NCBI RefSeq assembly: GCF_027571385.1
Contig: NZ_CP085636.1
Span: 4,220,001 to 4,284,000, forward strand
Length of the DNA: 64,000 nucleotides
Reading direction: 5' to 3'
Source of the DNA: Shewanella sp. MTB7
Lineage (GTDB): Bacteria; Pseudomonadota; Gammaproteobacteria; Enterobacterales; Shewanellaceae
Position numbers and translations under genes: made by a program. The notes under the pieces are model-generated. The model saw only the letters and a program-made list of their open reading frames with translations. It did no database searches and was not told the origin of the DNA. The first letter of the stretch is position 1. Every line of letters starts with the position of its first letter. Below are positions 37,474 through 46,388 of the stretch, one piece after another.

Positions 37474-38121
37474 ATGATGAATGACTTACAAAAGATAGGT
37501 GGGGTTGCAGCACTTTTTGAGGCCGCTATTTATATATCAGCTTTTGTATTTTTTGGCGTGTTTTGGGATTATCCTGTTGGGGCCGATAATATCCAAAAAT
37601 TTGCTTTTCTAGCAGATAATCAAGCTACTCTATCCATCGTTAATCTAACTATGTACGTCATCTTTGGATTTTTCTTGGCGCTGTTAGTTATCGCGCTTCA
37701 CCAACGTCTTAAAACCAAAGCCCCTGTGTTATCACAAACTGCTTCTGCTTTCGGTCTTATTTGGGTTGGTCTCGTCATCGCCAGTGGAATGATTGCAAAT
37801 ATAGGATTAGGCGCTGTAATCAGTCTATCCGCCAAAGATCCAGAGCAAGCTATGACGGTCTGGATAGTGATTAATAGTATCGTTGAAGGGTTAGGAGGAG
37901 GTAACGAAGTGGTTGGTGGGTTGTGGATTCTTATATTAAGTATCGCAGCCTTAAAAACTAATGAGCTTTCAACAGGGTTAAACTATTTCGGCGTATTCGT
38001 TGGTTTTGCAGGCATTTTCACTATTTATCCCGCTGAAATATTTACAGAAATATTCGGTCTCACTCAAATTATATGGTTTTCTTGGTTAGGTATTACGATG
38101 TTAATGAGCCGCCAAAGCTAA
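37474..38121 (+). CDS. DUF4386-like membrane protein
   Basis: The 215-residue protein has six predicted membrane helices (around residues 7-28, 52-75, 90-115, 125-150, 160-180 and 188-208) and resembles the DUF4386 family, for which no function is known. A conserved-type opening is seen (KIGGVAALFEAAIYIS). Two ATG codons are adjacent (37474 and 37477). It stands alone between the MITE fragment and the HxlR gene. Confidence 0.7.
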   Translation: MMNDLQKIGGVAALFEAAIYISAFVFFGVFWDYPVGADNIQKFAFLADNQATLSIVNLTMYVIFGFFLALLVIALHQRLKTKAPVLSQTASAFGLIWVGLVIASGMIANIGLGAVISLSAKDPEQAMTVWIVINSIVEGLGGGNEVVGGLWILILSIAALKTNELSTGLNYFGVFVGFAGIFTIYPAEIFTEIFGLTQIIWFSWLGITMLMSRQS

Positions 38122-38313
38122 CAAGCAACAAAAATAGCTAATGATAAGGTTTATATTTTACACGTTATGTGGCATGAAAGTGACTTGTGGACATTCTTAC
38201 TACTAATATAACATAGCTCACTAGGTGACCTCTCGCAGCAGTATTCCTCTTTGAAAAAGGCAGTAAAATTCATCTTGATAAAGAGCAGTCGAAAGCGATA
38301 AGTTTAAGATTTT

Positions 38314-38736
38314 TCATTCTTTTTTGTTTAACAAGTTATCCAGAAGTTCTTGTTGTAGTTTTAGAGGATCATTGCGTAAATTTTTGATGAAATCTTTTGG
38401 TACTTCAGTGTCGGCATCGAATTTTTCAGCCCAATCAATCAACGCCAGCATCATAGGCATAAGCTCAATACCCTTAACAGTAAGCTCATATATAAATCTT
38501 GATCCCTTAGCTGGATCTCTTGATTTACTAATGATTCCATTACTCTCTAAATCCACAAGACGGGTTGCCAAAATGTTTGTGGAGATCCCTTCACCCGCCT
38601 CAATGAATTCATGATAATACTTGCAACCTTTAAACATAAGATCGCGAATAATAAGAAAACTCCACTTATCTCCAAACTGACTCATACCAAAACGTACCGG
38701 ACAACCTGACCAATTTTTTGTTTTTCTATCAACCAT
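38314..38736 (-). CDS. HxlR-family transcriptional regulator
   Basis: The 140-residue winged-helix protein has the HxlR core: CPVRFGMSQFGDKWSFLIIRDL, then the recognition region GISTNILATRLVDLESNGII and the C-terminal helices. Cys residues at the N terminus (GCPVRF) and in KGCKYYHEF could sense electrophiles or redox change, as in YodB/HypR. It is divergent from the MAPEG gene, with three palindromes of the form CTTG-N7/8-CAAG in the gap, so it most likely represses both. Confidence 0.88.
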   Translation of the reverse strand: MVDRKTKNWSGCPVRFGMSQFGDKWSFLIIRDLMFKGCKYYHEFIEAGEGISTNILATRLVDLESNGIISKSRDPAKGSRFIYELTVKGIELMPMMLALIDWAEKFDADTEVPKDFIKNLRNDPLKLQQELLDNLLNKKE

Positions 38737-38785
38737 AAGACTTTTTCATACCAATTATCAGAATGTATATTAAACCATAAAAATA

Positions 38786-38853
38786 CTTGCAAATCACAAG
38801 CAACTATTTTAACTTGTAAAAAACAAGTGAAAATATTCTTGATAATTTTCAAG
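38786..38853. promoter_or_regulatory. Three CTTG-N7/8-CAAG palindromes, HxlR operator candidates
   Basis: CTTGCAAATCACAAG at 38786-38800, ACTTGTAAAAAACAAGT at 38812-38828 and CTTGATAATTTTCAAG at 38838-38853 have centres 25-27 bases apart. They occupy the gap between the HxlR regulator and the divergent MAPEG gene. They fit the inverted-repeat sites bound by dimeric HxlR proteins. Confidence 0.6.
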
Positions 38854-38889
38854 TTCCATTTTTGTCTTTTTTAAAGAGGATATTGCACC

Positions 38890-39276
38890 ATGATGCCAAA
38901 TATAACCTTAATTTTCATTGCTATATTTACGATTTTCCAAGTGATAATTACTAATCTTGTGGGCTACGCTCGCATAAAAAATCAAGTACACTTTTACGAT
39001 GAAGGTGATATTGATCTGCGCCGCCGACAACGAGCCCATGCCAATTTTACTGAAACAGTACCTATTACTCTACTAGCTATGGGCGGCGCAGAAATACTAG
39101 GAACAGATCAAATGCTTGTTCTCCTCGGCGGGCTAATCCTATTAACCGGACGTATATGGCATTATTATGTGATTCGTACAGTTGGTTGGAGCAATGGCAG
39201 GGCCGCAAGTATGATGTTAACCTTCATTGTCATGATAGGTTTTTCTTTATCTATTCTATGGAAAAGCTTTATATAA
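38890..39276 (+). CDS. MAPEG-family membrane protein
   Basis: The 128-residue protein has four membrane helices and the MAPEG-family signature region RRRQRAHANFTETVPITLL, in which the conserved Asn, Glu and Arg residues are seen. MAPEG proteins include microsomal glutathione transferases, so a detoxification role controlled by the divergent HxlR regulator is reasonable. An AAAGAGGA ribosome-binding site precedes the tandem ATG codons. The DoxX-like gene follows 61 bases later. Confidence 0.85.
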   Translation: MMPNITLIFIAIFTIFQVIITNLVGYARIKNQVHFYDEGDIDLRRRQRAHANFTETVPITLLAMGGAEILGTDQMLVLLGGLILLTGRIWHYYVIRTVGWSNGRAASMMLTFIVMIGFSLSILWKSFI

Positions 39277-39337
39277 TTCAGTAAATGGTTTAAATGCCAA
39301 AGATAATTCTAAGACATTTAACATTAATGAAGGGTAA

Positions 39338-39685
39338 GTGAATATTTTCTATATATTGATAACTGCGATAATTGTACTTTTAAGTATTTCTGCTGGTTCG
39401 GCTAAAGTTATGCAGATACCGCAAGAAATGGAATTTCTTCAGAGCTTTGGTTTAAATCAAGCCACAATTATTTCTTTTGGTGTGTTTCAAATTTTAGCTG
39501 GTGTTTTACTTATCCCCCCTAGAACACGATTATACGGAGCGCTATTAGCTTTTGTCGCTTTAGTCATATCAACATCGTTATTATTAATTGATGGAAATAT
39601 GTCACTTGGTTTTATTTCAATTATAACTGTGATATTAACTAGCATAATAATCAATCAAACACTTAAAGTGAAAATGAATAGATAA
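39338..39685 (+). CDS. DoxX-like membrane protein
   Basis: The 115-residue protein has four hydrophobic helices and the DoxX-like pattern SAGSAKVMQIP near the first helix. It begins at GTG 39338 behind AAGGG. DoxX-like proteins are small membrane proteins sometimes linked to redox chains. Together with the MAPEG gene it forms a likely HxlR-controlled pair. Confidence 0.75.
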   Translation: MNIFYILITAIIVLLSISAGSAKVMQIPQEMEFLQSFGLNQATIISFGVFQILAGVLLIPPRTRLYGALLAFVALVISTSLLLIDGNMSLGFISIITVILTSIIINQTLKVKMNR

Positions 39686-39737
39686 ATTTTCCCAACTTGA
39701 AACCAAGCATAAGTAACTGCTTTCTCGGCTTTTAGGA

Positions 39738-40502
39738 TCACAATAGATCTTGTGTATCCCAGAGTAACTTGGCATAAGGTTCCATCGGGATATTCATTTG
39801 CTGTTGCAACCATTCAGCCTTCGTAAGCAGTTCTTCTCTTTTTATGGAGGGGATCTCATTTTTAAATGCGAGTACAATCCTATTACCACTTGCCACTTCG
39901 AAACTGAGTGATCTATTTCCAAACTCCAGCTCGAGCAATTCATCTAACTCTTCTCGTAATTTAGGTGCAGTATGCCAAATATTGAGCACGAGAACACCTT
40001 GATTATTGAGTGCATTTTTACAATCACGCAAATAGGATAACTGTACTTGTTTCCGCTCCATACCCTCCGAGTTGTATAGATCTGAAAAGATAATATCGCT
40101 TTTCACGTCGGTATTTTTTATGTAGTTCACAGCATCGTCTATATGAATGATGAGGCGTTCAGTGTCGGGTAAGTAAAAATAATCTTTTGCAGTCTTCGCC
40201 ACGGCTTCGCGGTATTCAATTGCATGTACCTCCAACTCTGGGAAACTACTAAGTAGATTCTTTGCCATTGAGCCTGCGCCAAGTCCCATGATAGTCGCAG
40301 TGGTTACCTTAGGAATAAATAATAAACCTGTCATCATGGCCTGGGTGTAGCCAAGATGTAATCCATTAATGTTATTTAGTTTCATGCAGCTTTGATAGAT
40401 TTTTCCATCAAAGCTGAGAATACGGCTGTTCTTTGTTTCGTAAACATAAACTGGGCCGTGCTCATCTTCTATTGATGAGATGCATGTTCCTTTGATATCC
40501 AT
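39738..40502 (-). CDS. Spermidine-synthase-like methyltransferase-fold protein
   Basis: The 254-residue protein has a Rossmann core of the spermidine synthase family: IMGLGAGSMAKNLLSSFPEL (nucleotide loop), EVHAIEYREAV and DIIFSDLYNSEGME. The N-terminal strand-rich domain (YVYETKNSRILSFDGK) also matches. The polyamine-site motifs are altered, so it could act on another substrate. No polyamine genes are adjacent. Confidence 0.75.
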   Translation of the reverse strand: MDIKGTCISSIEDEHGPVYVYETKNSRILSFDGKIYQSCMKLNNINGLHLGYTQAMMTGLLFIPKVTTATIMGLGAGSMAKNLLSSFPELEVHAIEYREAVAKTAKDYFYLPDTERLIIHIDDAVNYIKNTDVKSDIIFSDLYNSEGMERKQVQLSYLRDCKNALNNQGVLVLNIWHTAPKLREELDELLELEFGNRSLSFEVASGNRIVLAFKNEIPSIKREELLTKAEWLQQQMNIPMEPYAKLLWDTQDLL

Positions 40503-40740
40503 GGGATTTTTACTGTCTCTTAAATACGGAGCTATAACTGATTAAGCATTATAACGGAAAACAGGATTGGGTCTTTCATTTTGATGGTTTGATAAATGGA
40601 ACACGTTAGCGGATACCAGAAAAATGAATCAAGCCATACATAATCATAATCAAGTACAACAATAGCGCTAGCATATACTCAACAACCCAGTGTTCTGCTA
40701 CACTGCTTTTGGTTACTTGTTAAGTTAAGATCAATTTTTT

Positions 40741-41550
40741 ATGCAGCGCCCACCACTTCGTCAAGCCAAAACCATCGATAACGTTTTTAATAGCGCTTAC
40801 TGGCATCTTGGCCAGCAGGATTTTACCATCAATGAAATTCGCACCAAGCTTGAACGTAAAACCGAAAACCAAGAATGGATTGATATCGTACTCGCCAAGC
40901 TAATCGAGAATGGCTACTTAAAAAGTAACTACGACTTTGCTGTACGCTATTGCGAGTTGTCCTTTAGTAATCAACTCGGCAGTGGTGCAATAAAACGTAA
41001 GTTACAACTGCGTGGCATACCTGCTGTAGAGATTGATACCGCGATAGAACAAGTGATCGACGAGCAAAATGTCGATGCCTATGGGATGGCGACATCTAGA
41101 CTGCTAAGCAAATTTGATAACTTTTTGGGCACCAATAGAGAGAAAGTCTATGCCCAGATGACCACCAAAGGCTTTTCTCGTGCAGAAATTGATCACGCAT
41201 TATCACAACATCCAGAACGTGAAACATTGCGCAGCAAATTAGCCGTAAAAGCAGACAAAGTCGACTTAACCACTGAGATAATCAAACTATTTAATAAAGG
41301 CAAAGGCGAAACGCTGATCCTGCAGGAATTAAAGCAACGGCTAATTGATGTAAGCGACTTTGAAGAGATCTTATACCAATTAACGCTAACAGATGATGTC
41401 GATTTCTATCAAAGCTGTAAAAATGAGTTGGCTAAAAAACGTTATGACTTATCGGACTATAAAGAAAAGTCGAAAGCGTATGCGTATTTATCCCGTAAAG
41501 GCTTCGGCAGTGATGAGATAAAAGAGGCGATGAATCCAGATGATGAGTAA
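40741..41550 (+). CDS. RecX-like protein, extended
   Basis: The 269-residue protein consists of tandem three-helix repeats of the RecX type: for example ENGYLKSNYDFAVRYCEL, then GSGAIKRKLQLRGIPAVEID and a further repeat MTTKGFSRAEIDHAL. Canonical RecX, a RecA inhibitor, has about 150-170 residues and three repeats; this one has roughly five or six, with the last ending YLSRKGFGSDEIKEAM. No recA lies beside it. It may be a second RecX-like protein with another partner. Confidence 0.75.
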   Translation: MQRPPLRQAKTIDNVFNSAYWHLGQQDFTINEIRTKLERKTENQEWIDIVLAKLIENGYLKSNYDFAVRYCELSFSNQLGSGAIKRKLQLRGIPAVEIDTAIEQVIDEQNVDAYGMATSRLLSKFDNFLGTNREKVYAQMTTKGFSRAEIDHALSQHPERETLRSKLAVKADKVDLTTEIIKLFNKGKGETLILQELKQRLIDVSDFEEILYQLTLTDDVDFYQSCKNELAKKRYDLSDYKEKSKAYAYLSRKGFGSDEIKEAMNPDDE

Positions 41551-41649
41551 CTCGCTGTTTCAGAATCTGCATAATGGCTTAATTAAGTAGGTTTCCACCG
41601 TACTCGCGGTGTATAGTGCGCGTAATATTTCTAACTAGATACCAACGTT

Positions 41650-42489
41650 ATGCCTAGCTACTACCTTCATTCAGAAAATGCCAAACAAGCGCTTGAAGCC
41701 ATCACTAAAGGACTTTCCAGCGTTCGGCTCTCTACTGACCTTAATCTTTCTGAACAGGATTTTGCCTTAAGTAACCAGGAGCTAGTACTCGACGAAGACA
41801 ATCAACTCACGGTTGCTGAACTCAAAAAAATCCTTAAAAAAACAGGCAGAATTTACCTCTGTCGTGACGGCGACATGGATCCGCTAGAAGACCGTAGCCT
41901 AGGCTACTACAAGCTAGTTCCCACGACTGGAGCACCACTGTTAGAAATTAGCGGCGTTAAGATGCACATATCCAAGGGCACCGATCCTTTTACGAGTGCG
42001 TCGCAGATGGCTCAGCAGGCGGTAAGCAAGGGGGACAAGGTGCTCGATTGCTGTAGTGGACTGGGTTATGCGGCCATCGCAGCCCATAGACTAGGAGCAA
42101 GTGAGGTACTGACTATCGAACTGAGCCCTGAGGTAATGGGACTGCGTGCTCAGAACCCTTGGTCACAGGATTTAGGGAACGAAGGGATTGTGCAATGTCA
42201 AGGCAGTAGCTATAAGCTGATCCTTACAATGGCGGCGAGTTCTTTCGATGCTGTCGTTCATGATCCACCGCGTTTTTCCCTTGCAGGTGAACTGTATAGC
42301 GAAGAGTTCTACCGAGAAATTTACCGAGTGTTACGTAAAGGTGGAAAGCTGTTTCATTACACTGGAAACCCTCACGTCATAAAGACAGGCAGCAGCTTTG
42401 TCGATGGCGTTATCCGCCGACTCAATAAGGCGGGTTTCAAAAACGTGGAAAAGGTCGAGCATCTGATGGGAGTTCGAGCACAGAAGTAA
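41650..42489 (+). CDS. Class I SAM-dependent methyltransferase
   Basis: The 279-residue protein has a methyltransferase core in its C-terminal two thirds: motif I KVLDCCSGLGYAAIAA, acidic motif II VLTIELSP, and a DPPRFSLAGEL motif similar to the DPPY/NPPF type used for base or amide nitrogen. The N-terminal 95 residues form an extra domain (LTVAELKKILKKTGRIYLC). The substrate is not clear from sequence. Confidence 0.75.
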   Translation: MPSYYLHSENAKQALEAITKGLSSVRLSTDLNLSEQDFALSNQELVLDEDNQLTVAELKKILKKTGRIYLCRDGDMDPLEDRSLGYYKLVPTTGAPLLEISGVKMHISKGTDPFTSASQMAQQAVSKGDKVLDCCSGLGYAAIAAHRLGASEVLTIELSPEVMGLRAQNPWSQDLGNEGIVQCQGSSYKLILTMAASSFDAVVHDPPRFSLAGELYSEEFYREIYRVLRKGGKLFHYTGNPHVIKTGSSFVDGVIRRLNKAGFKNVEKVEHLMGVRAQK

Positions 42490-42608
42490 TAGCCTATTAA
42501 TATGGTTAGCCATCTATATTTTTCCATCTTACCGCTAGCGGATCAGATTTAATTCAAGCTGGTTCGTTGGCCATATGACACTATGATTTGAAAGCTTTTC
42601 GACTGAAA

Positions 42609-43415
42609 CTATCTAACAAAATCATCGATAATCTTCTGTAACTCACCTCTCCTTCTCATGGCATAAATTTCAGAATTAAATTTCAAAATAAAATCATCCA
42701 TATAGGGATATTGTTCACCACCATTAGCGGTAAAACCGAGGAAACCTTGCTCTATACTGATGGTCGCCCCCTCCATTAACCTTGCATGTTTGCCTCCTTC
42801 ATCATATTTACCTGCAGCTTTGAGCTGTTTCAGTTCCCATAAGATAGAGATCCTGTCATTCATGTAGCAGTCGCTTCGGCCTAATCCCAACATCATGATA
42901 TTTATCTCATTACCGTTAGCTTCATTTACGGTGATCTTTTCATCTTTAACCGCCTGCCAGAACCTATCTCCTCCCAATGAAAAGCCCGCATTATTACCGA
43001 TGACTAAACCCAAATAATCATCAGGCCAGGTAGATCGAATCGTACTTGCAAGCACCTCATTTCGACAAACAACAATCACTCTTTCATCCAAAATGGGGAT
43101 AGAATAGGGCCATATATAGGGCCTCTTTTCGGTTCTATGATAGGGAGGATAGATGGCAAATCCTTTGCCACTCTCAATATAAGATAACCCCCGTTTCCAT
43201 GGAACGGCGTTTATTTTGACCTTGTAGCCTTCCATTCTCGAAAATACTTTTTGAAGGATCTCAGTGTAGATCCCTTTTAGTTCACCATCTTCTTGATATG
43301 TATAGGGTGGATAGGAGTCGTCTGCATAGATTTCAACCTCAATATCGGCAGCATAAACTAAGCTAGGAATATATAGACATACAAAAATACAGATAAACAG
43401 CTGAATGTTTTTCAT
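42609..43415 (-). CDS. Periplasmic solute-binding protein, amino-acid type (SBP_bac_3)
   Basis: The 268-residue protein has a signal peptide (residues 1-22, ending VYAA) and a type 3 extracellular binding domain (YADDSYPPYTYQEDGELKGI, then WKRGLSYIESGKGFAIYPP). No ABC permease or ATPase gene is adjacent, as is common for Shewanella proteins of this group, so it may serve as an orphan or a sensor-linked protein. Confidence 0.85.
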   Translation of the reverse strand: MKNIQLFICIFVCLYIPSLVYAADIEVEIYADDSYPPYTYQEDGELKGIYTEILQKVFSRMEGYKVKINAVPWKRGLSYIESGKGFAIYPPYHRTEKRPYIWPYSIPILDERVIVVCRNEVLASTIRSTWPDDYLGLVIGNNAGFSLGGDRFWQAVKDEKITVNEANGNEINIMMLGLGRSDCYMNDRISILWELKQLKAAGKYDEGGKHARLMEGATISIEQGFLGFTANGGEQYPYMDDFILKFNSEIYAMRRRGELQKIIDDFVR

Positions 43416-43582
43416 AGAAGACCCCTACATAATTAAATTTTGGCACTCAACTAGCAGTTAACAACCAATATTCCACAAGTGGGCAACACCTTCAAGCTTA
43501 GTTTGCATTGATACAGCCAATACTTTCGTTGGCCTGATTTTTGCTCTATGACTATAAACCAATAAATTATTATGGAGTGAAA

Positions 43583-44065
43583 ATGAACACATTAATAATG
43601 ATATTAAAAAGTGAATTAGATAACATTTCAATTAGTGAGAGTAATATTTTTAATATTATCATGGCGAGTTTATTACTGACAGTGTCATATTTAATGCCCG
43701 TTATGCCGATGTCAATGGCATTACTCGTGTTTACAGTTTTACTTTATTGCTTTTGTAGCAACAAGCTAATCCTTTCTCCTCATTTATCACAACTAAAAGA
43801 CATTTACATTAAGGAAAGCCAAGGGTTATTAGTTATCTACGTTTTATTCAGGCTAGCAGCAAACTTGTTTGAAATAAAAGTAGAATTTTGTTTATTCTTT
43901 TACCTTGTCGCGTTAGTGCTATTTACGTCAAGCCTGTCAGCAATCAAAAAAGCCCCCATACAGTTACGAGCCCCATTCAAGCTCGCGGTCACACTATCAA
44001 TTCTTTCATGTACAGCCATTGGTGTTGAATATTATTACTACCTATTTTATCAATCTGTTCATTAA
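43583..44065 (+). CDS. Membrane protein of unknown function
   Basis: The 160-residue protein contains about four hydrophobic helices (MASLLLTVSYLMPVM, MALLVFTVLLYCFC, FCLFFYLVALVLF, LAVTLSILSCTAIG) and no motif I recognise. The ATG at 43583 has GGAGTG seven bases upstream and is preferred to a start at 43541. Its 3' end runs up to the NorR-like sites of the next operon, which probably has its own promoter. Confidence 0.65.
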   Translation: MNTLIMILKSELDNISISESNIFNIIMASLLLTVSYLMPVMPMSMALLVFTVLLYCFCSNKLILSPHLSQLKDIYIKESQGLLVIYVLFRLAANLFEIKVEFCLFFYLVALVLFTSSLSAIKKAPIQLRAPFKLAVTLSILSCTAIGVEYYYYLFYQSVH

Positions 44066-44072
44066 CAACAAA

Positions 44073-44119
44073 TGTCCATATGACATGCGCAACATCAAAA
44101 TGACAACATCAAAATGACA
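44073..44119 (+). promoter_or_regulatory. Three NorR-like enhancer sites
   Basis: TGTCCATATGACA at 44073-44085 fits TGTCA-N3-TGACA at nine of ten positions and has the GT-N7-AC core of known NorR sites. CATCAAAATGACA at 44093-44105 and again at 44107-44119 match at eight of ten. Three such sites upstream of a sigma-54 promoter is the E. coli norV arrangement. The last two are a direct 14-base repeat. Confidence 0.6.
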
Positions 44120-44192
44120 TGTTTTAGTAAATATATTATTCCATCACATGTTCAAGGTTTGATTTTACTCTGTTAATCGTTAAAAACATTCT

Positions 44193-44208
44193 TGGTACAA
44201 TTTGTGCT
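44193..44208 (+). promoter_or_regulatory. Sigma-54 (-24/-12) promoter of the nirK-like operon
   Basis: TGGTACAATTTGTGCT matches TGGCACR-N4-TTGCW except at two positions. The essential GG (44194-44195) and GC (44206-44207) have the exact ten-base spacing. Transcription should start near 44219, 43 bases before the ATG, with the enhancer sites about 100-146 bases upstream. Confidence 0.65.
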
Positions 44209-44261
44209 TTAGTCATTATTGAAGGACATAAATAAAAAACCTACCATTATCAGGAGTAAAA

Positions 44262-45206
44262 ATGAAAGTATCAAAAATAACATCCGCAGTATTAATGTCT
44301 TTAGCCTTGTTTAGTAGTTTTGCATCAAATGCAAAAACCGTCTCAGTTGATATCTCTGTGATTGAAAAAGAGATGGTCATCGATAATGCTGGAACTAAAC
44401 ATAATATGTGGACCTACGGTGGAACTATTCCAGGTCCTGTCGTACGAGTCACCGAGGGGGATATTGTTGACTTTTCATTATTAAATAAAAAAGGTAACAA
44501 ACAATCGCACTCTATGGACTTCCACGCCGCGATAGTCGATGTACTAGATGAATTTGAAAGTGTGCGTCCTGGCAAACGTAAAGATTTTAAATTTGAAGCT
44601 AAGTATCCAGGCGTTTTTATTTACCATTGTGGTTCCGAGTCAATGTCTGAACATATTTCACGTGGTATGTATGGCGTTATCATTGTTGACCCTAAGGAGG
44701 GCTATACAAAAGACTTCCCAAAACCTGACCGTGAGTACGTTATTGTTGAGGGCGATCTATTTGAAAATAATGCAACACCAACAGAGATCACCAATAATGA
44801 GAAACTTAAAGGTGTTTTGATCAACGGTAAACAATTTCATTATGATCCGGTACACGATCAAAATGCAACAAAAGTACTTGAGTCTAAACCCGGTGAACGA
44901 GTACGTATCTATTTTGTTAACGCGAAAATTAATGAAAATGCTGCATTTCATCCTATTGCGGGTATTTGGGATAAAGTCTGGGATAACGGAAATCCTAAAA
45001 ACCTTCGCCATGGCATTCAAACCATTGATGTCGCCCCTGCTCATGCGGTTATTGCTGACATCGTCAGTCCTAATGATCGTGCCACGAATAATGCACTCGT
45101 CGATCACCGCATGAAGTCTGCATTAAATGGGGCTATCACCGTATTAATGAATAAACCAGATGCGGATCCTAAAATGGGGAAAGGTGACAATTTAGTTATT
45201 TATTAA
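44262..45206 (+). CDS. NirK-like copper protein with altered catalytic histidine
   Basis: The 314-residue periplasmic protein (signal peptide 1-24) has two cupredoxin domains of the CuNIR type. Type 1 copper ligands are His83, Cys123, His131 and Met136. Type 2 ligands are His88, His122 and, from domain 2, His282 (LVDHRMKSAL, aligned with His306 in classical CuNIR). Catalytic Asp86 (SHSMDFHAA, equal to Asp98) is kept. The other catalytic residue, His255 in the LIGGHGD motif, is replaced: the segment reads FHPIAGIWD, giving Ile235. It may be a poor or altered nitrite reductase. It heads an operon with two cytochromes c and a multicopper oxidase. Confidence 0.8.
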   Translation: MKVSKITSAVLMSLALFSSFASNAKTVSVDISVIEKEMVIDNAGTKHNMWTYGGTIPGPVVRVTEGDIVDFSLLNKKGNKQSHSMDFHAAIVDVLDEFESVRPGKRKDFKFEAKYPGVFIYHCGSESMSEHISRGMYGVIIVDPKEGYTKDFPKPDREYVIVEGDLFENNATPTEITNNEKLKGVLINGKQFHYDPVHDQNATKVLESKPGERVRIYFVNAKINENAAFHPIAGIWDKVWDNGNPKNLRHGIQTIDVAPAHAVIADIVSPNDRATNNALVDHRMKSALNGAITVLMNKPDADPKMGKGDNLVIY

Positions 45207-45318
45207 TACTTACTCAATATAATACTAATTTTCTCATCCCCATATTTAAAAAAGCTATACATGAATAACTTAACCCTATTCATAGGGCATGGATGCCCTC
45301 TCGACGTGGAAAAATAAC

Positions 45319-46020
45319 ATGAAAATAAACACACTTTATTTAAAAGCCATCTTGATACTAATGCTCTTCCAATTCAATCCATCCGTTAATGCTAAAGAGC
45401 TTGGTGAAGTGCTGTATGAAGAAAACTGTGCTGGTTGTCATTCTATCTCTGACAATAGCAGTATCACACTCTCGCAACGGCTTAAAGAGAAAGCACCAAC
45501 ACTTTTCTACGCAGGTAATAAATTTAACCCAGCTTGGTTAGAGAATTGGCTAGTTGAGCCGAAACGTATTCGCCCTGGTGGTCATTTCTTTTTAGACAAT
45601 GTGATTGTAACTGAAGAAGGTGATGCCATAGATGAAAGTAAATTGATGGACCATATCCTTGTTAGTGATGTTCAGGCAAAACAGATCACTGAGTTTTTAA
45701 TGGCTCAGACACCAAAGTCAGATCTTATTGCGTTAGAAAAAGTCACCTTCGGCAAAACGAATCGGACGCTGGGGGAAAAGAACTTTCACAAGTTTAAAGG
45801 CTGTGGCTCTTGTCATCAGAGTGAGGATGGCTATGGCGGTGTTTCAGGCCCGGAACTTTACACTTCAATCCAACGTTTACAACCAGCCTTTATCTCATCT
45901 TACATTCGATATCCAGAAAAATGGGATCCTAAAACACTCATGCCTAACCGCCATTTAAATGAGAACGCCATCGAAAAGTTATTGAACTATCTCAACCTAA
46001 TAGCGGAGCAACCAGAATGA
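45319..46020 (+). CDS. Diheme cytochrome c
   Basis: The 233-residue periplasmic protein has a signal peptide (1-25) and two c-type haem sites: CAGCH at 37-41 and CGSCH near 160-164. The second domain ends with LMPNRHLNENAIEKLLNYL, supplying a candidate Met ligand. The start at 45319 is chosen because the signal peptide begins there; an upstream ATG at 45289 would add ten non-signal residues. It should deliver electrons between the membrane chain and the copper proteins. Its stop overlaps the ATG of the next cytochrome (ATGA). Confidence 0.88.
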   Translation: MKINTLYLKAILILMLFQFNPSVNAKELGEVLYEENCAGCHSISDNSSITLSQRLKEKAPTLFYAGNKFNPAWLENWLVEPKRIRPGGHFFLDNVIVTEEGDAIDESKLMDHILVSDVQAKQITEFLMAQTPKSDLIALEKVTFGKTNRTLGEKNFHKFKGCGSCHQSEDGYGGVSGPELYTSIQRLQPAFISSYIRYPEKWDPKTLMPNRHLNENAIEKLLNYLNLIAEQPE

Positions 46021-46388
46021 GAATATTACACTGTATCTTACTTTTCTTGTGTCTGTTTCTAAGTGGTCAACTAGCTGCTGAATCAAAAATAGGACAAGAG
46101 TTATATCAAGCGTATTGCACACAATGTCATGGGAAAGAAGGAGATGGCTGGGGAGTCAATGCAGCAACGATGGACGTGTTACCTAAAGATCACACTGACA
46201 CTAAAGAGATGATCTCTCGCACTGATGAAGACATATTTATTGCGATAAAAAAAGGAGGAAAGGCGGTGAGTAAGTCGAATTTGATGCCCAATTGGGATGC
46301 AAATATGACAGATGAAGAGATCGATGAACTTGTCGTTTTCGTTAGAACACTTTGTTGTCAAAAGGAGGAGATAAGTAATGAGAATTAA
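46017..46388 (+). CDS. Monoheme cytochrome c
   Basis: The 123-residue protein has a signal peptide (1-21) and a single haem site CTQCH at 34-38, with Met of LMPNWDANM as a likely sixth ligand. It overlaps the diheme cytochrome by four bases and the multicopper oxidase by eleven, so all are translationally coupled. It probably acts as a small electron shuttle for the NirK-like protein or the oxidase, by analogy with the Nitrosomonas nirK cluster. Confidence 0.88.
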   Translation: MRILHCILLFLCLFLSGQLAAESKIGQELYQAYCTQCHGKEGDGWGVNAATMDVLPKDHTDTKEMISRTDEDIFIAIKKGGKAVSKSNLMPNWDANMTDEEIDELVVFVRTLCCQKEEISNEN

